Below, piece after piece: positions 15,357 to 16,951 of a stretch of DNA of 16,951 bases (its first letter is position 1; each line of letters begins with the position of its first letter). This DNA is from an uncultured Clostridium sp. (GTDB lineage: Bacteria; Bacillota; Clostridia; Clostridiales; Clostridiaceae): NCBI RefSeq assembly GCF_937920395.1, contig NZ_CALEVF010000373.1:1-16951 (forward strand), written 5' to 3'. The translations under genes and the position numbers were made by a program. Under the pieces are notes generated by a model. It searched no databases, was not told where the DNA came from, and worked only from the letters and a program-made list of their open reading frames with translations.

Positions 15357-15396
15357 TATAATAATGTCGTGAAATGTAAGTTTCACGACATTATTA
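15357..15396 (+). promoter_or_regulatory. Promoter -10 box overlapped by a perfect 16-bp inverted repeat
   Basis: TATAAT (15357-15362) is the likely -10 of the tyrosine recombinase gene; a weak -35 (ATGATT, 15333-15338) is 18 bp upstream. The arms TAATAATGTCGTGAAA (15359-15374) and TTTCACGACATTATTA (15381-15396) are perfect, with a 6-nt centre TGTAAG. The predicted start near 15369 lies inside the left arm, so the whole hairpin would not be in the RNA; a DNA operator is more likely. Confidence 0.65.
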
Positions 15397-15414
15397 CGTA
15401 TTTTGGAGGTAGCT

Positions 15415-16416
15415 ATGAAATCTGATATAAATGGTATTTATAAAAATGAACTCCCACAGTTTCTAAATGATTATTTTAATTATTTAGCTACGATTAAAGG
15501 CTGTTCTATTAATACGATTGTTGCTTATACTGCTGATTTATCATTATTATTAAAGTTTATAAAAATGTATAAAGGTTTAGTAACATCTGATAAGGACCTA
15601 AAGCTTGAGGACATTGTAATTAACGACTTAACCTTAGATACATTAAAAACTCTTACATTACAAGATTTATATGCCTTTATCTCCTATCTTGGTAAATACA
15701 GGGCTAATGGCAATTATGCTAAGGCTAGAAAAATTGCATCCATAAAGTCCCTTTTTAAGTATTTAACTACTAAAGCTAAAGTACTAACTGTAGATCCAAC
15801 AATAGATTTAGAGTCCCCTAAGCTTGGTAAAAGAAGCCCAGTTTTCTTAACATTAAGTGAAAGTAAAGCCCTGCTCGATGCCACAATTTCTCGAGATAAA
15901 CATTCTATTCGTGACCATAGTATTATTACATTATTTCTAAACTGTGGTCTACGATTGTCAGAACTTTGTAGTATAAATTTATCTGATATGAAAGAAGATA
16001 CATTATCTGTAATTGGAAAAGGAAATAAAGAACGAACAATTTATTTAAATAAAGCATCCCTTAGGGCAATCTATAAATATTTACCTATTAGAAATATGAA
16101 CATAGATAAAATTCATGTTGAGGATAAAGATGCCCTCTTTATAAGTGGAAAATTTGGAAGAATTAATAAAAGAACTGTAGAGAGAATTGTAAAAAAGCAT
16201 ATAGGAGATGCTGGTCTCAATAAAAATAAATATACTCCTCATAAATTAAGACATACTTCAGCTACCCTCATGTATAAATACGGGAACGTAGATATTAGAA
16301 GTTTGCAAGATATATTAGGTCATGAAAATATTTCTACTACTCAAATATATACTCATGCGGATGATGAAAAACTAAGAAATGCGGTTAAGTCGAATCCCCT
16401 CTCTGATGAACAATAA
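15415..16416 (+). CDS. Tyrosine recombinase (XerC/D-like integrase)
   Basis: The 333-residue DNA recombinase has an N-terminal SAM-like core-binding domain (about 12-120) and a C-terminal catalytic domain (about 145-325). All catalytic residues are present: Arg180 in CGLRLSELC, Lys202 in GKGNKE, His276 and Arg279 in HKLRH, His303 in LGHENISTTQ and Tyr312 in IYTHAD. This is the XerC/D-type set; the enzyme would cut and rejoin short recombination sites through a 3'-phosphotyrosine. The TTG at 15403 is part of the ribosome binding site TTGGAGGT, so the start is the ATG at 15415. Whether it is the chromosomal dif recombinase or an accessory paralogue cannot be decided here; no dif-like site was seen. 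It is preceded by an unusual promoter palindrome and followed by a bidirectional terminator. Confidence 0.93.
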   Translation: MKSDINGIYKNELPQFLNDYFNYLATIKGCSINTIVAYTADLSLLLKFIKMYKGLVTSDKDLKLEDIVINDLTLDTLKTLTLQDLYAFISYLGKYRANGNYAKARKIASIKSLFKYLTTKAKVLTVDPTIDLESPKLGKRSPVFLTLSESKALLDATISRDKHSIRDHSIITLFLNCGLRLSELCSINLSDMKEDTLSVIGKGNKERTIYLNKASLRAIYKYLPIRNMNIDKIHVEDKDALFISGKFGRINKRTVERIVKKHIGDAGLNKNKYTPHKLRHTSATLMYKYGNVDIRSLQDILGHENISTTQIYTHADDEKLRNAVKSNPLSDEQ

Positions 16417-16460
16417 AAAAGAGTATATGCTATCACATCAGTGATAATATATACTCTTTT
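16417..16460. terminator. Bidirectional terminator after the tyrosine recombinase gene
   Basis: The arms AAAAGAGTATAT (16417-16428) and ATATACTCTTTT (16449-16460) enclose a second stem TATCAC/GTGATA (16431-16436, 16441-16446). It starts right at the stop codon and also serves the convergent minus-strand gene. Confidence 0.9.
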
Positions 16461-16493
16461 AGCCTTTAATTCTATATGATTTGTAAGTACTGT

Positions 16494-16951
16494 TTATACC
16501 TTCTTAAGTCTTATAAGGCCTGGAAATTCCTCTTGAAGAAATTCTGAATTATCTTCTTCGTCTTCAAGTAACTCTTTTGCCCCATCTATATCATCTATAA
16601 ATTCCCAAACTTCATTATTTTCAGGTATGTATTTGTCTTTATTTAGTTTCTCTTGCTTTTCCTCAGCTAAAAATGCTTCATAAGCTTCAATTTTTGATGC
16701 TTCCTCATCTTTAGATGATTCTTCATCTTTATTTTCTATGGCCTCTGTCTCTAAAGCAGGTTCATCAATTTTATCCACATTATAAATATCATCATCTAAC
16801 TTTCCTGTACCCGCATCCTCAAAGACTTCATCGATTTTTATAGCCTTAACATCAAAACCTTCAAGTTCTAAACATTTTCCACAGTTATCACATTTCTTAT
16901 TTGAATTTAATTCGCAGACTTCACAATCACCACAGTCATTACAAATTTTCT
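16494..16951 (-). CDS. Cys-rich and acidic protein, N-terminus outside the window
   Basis: The minus-strand frame is open from the right edge to TAA at 16494-16496, giving 152 visible residues. The visible part begins KICNDCGDCEVCEL and then has CDNCGKC, a run of CxxC motifs that could hold zinc or an iron-sulfur cluster. About 60 residues further on it becomes highly acidic and low in complexity (EDKNE-rich, about residues 58-95), and it ends WEFIDDIDGAKELLEDEED...GLIRLKKV. I do not recognise the family. A start at the internal GTG (16776-16778) would drop the Cys motifs; there is no ribosome binding site to support it, so the open frame to the edge is preferred. Composition suggests a soluble cytosolic protein. 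It is convergent with the tyrosine recombinase. Confidence 0.7.
   Translation of the reverse strand, partial: KICNDCGDCEVCELNSNKKCDNCGKCLELEGFDVKAIKIDEVFEDAGTGKLDDDIYNVDKIDEPALETEAIENKDEESSKDEEASKIEAYEAFLAEEKQEKLNKDKYIPENNEVWEFIDDIDGAKELLEDEEDNSEFLQEEFPGLIRLKKV

Overview
The window looks like a chromosomal segment of a low-GC, strictly anaerobic Firmicute, most likely Clostridium or a close relative. The evidence is the strongly AT-rich coding and intergenic DNA, purine-rich AGGAGG-type ribosome binding sites, a ferredoxin-like monomeric [FeFe]-hydrogenase, a DUF378 protein and a clostridial-looking adenylosuccinate lyase. The genus is an inference from the protein repertoire.

Layout. (1) 1-3240: the leader-distal part of a very long CRISPR array, with 49 repeats of 32 bp and 48 complete spacers. 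The repeat ends in GTGGATTGAAAT, which is typical of subtype I-C. The array runs left to right and ends in a degenerate repeat, so the leader and cas genes should lie left of the window. (2) 3241-4726: sparse DNA with decayed ORFs, a nested hairpin, and two 50-bp copies (about 86% identical) of a palindromic element on either side of a short peptide-deformylase-like gene. (3) 4727-5941: a ClpX-like AAA+ unfoldase without the N-terminal zinc finger. (4) 6250-7770: the [FeFe]-hydrogenase with its own promoter and a strong terminator. (5) 7803-8749: a membrane-protein remnant, then a metallophosphoesterase. (6) 8852-9220 (minus strand): a small four-helix membrane protein resembling the HsmA/TIGR03987 family. 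(7) 9460-10818: sn-glycerol-1-phosphate dehydrogenase. (8) 11065-13180: a divergent serine recombinase, then GNAT acetyltransferase, NUDIX hydrolase and alkyltransferase-like DNA-damage protein, the last three probably cotranscribed. (9) 13312-13518 (minus): DUF378. (10) 13758-15188: purB. (11) 15415-16416: a tyrosine recombinase behind a perfect 16-bp inverted repeat that overlaps its promoter. (12) 16494-16951 (minus): the C-terminal part of a Cys-rich then acidic protein, cut by the window edge.

Most genes are single units bounded by clear intrinsic terminators; several of these are bidirectional between convergent genes. Apart from the CRISPR array, the window is mostly housekeeping and accessory genes and I see no complete, clearly new multi-gene system. 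The most unusual items are the paired hairpin elements around the deformylase-like gene, the zinc-finger-less ClpX paralogue, the serine recombinase with altered active-site arginines, and the palindrome in the tyrosine recombinase promoter.
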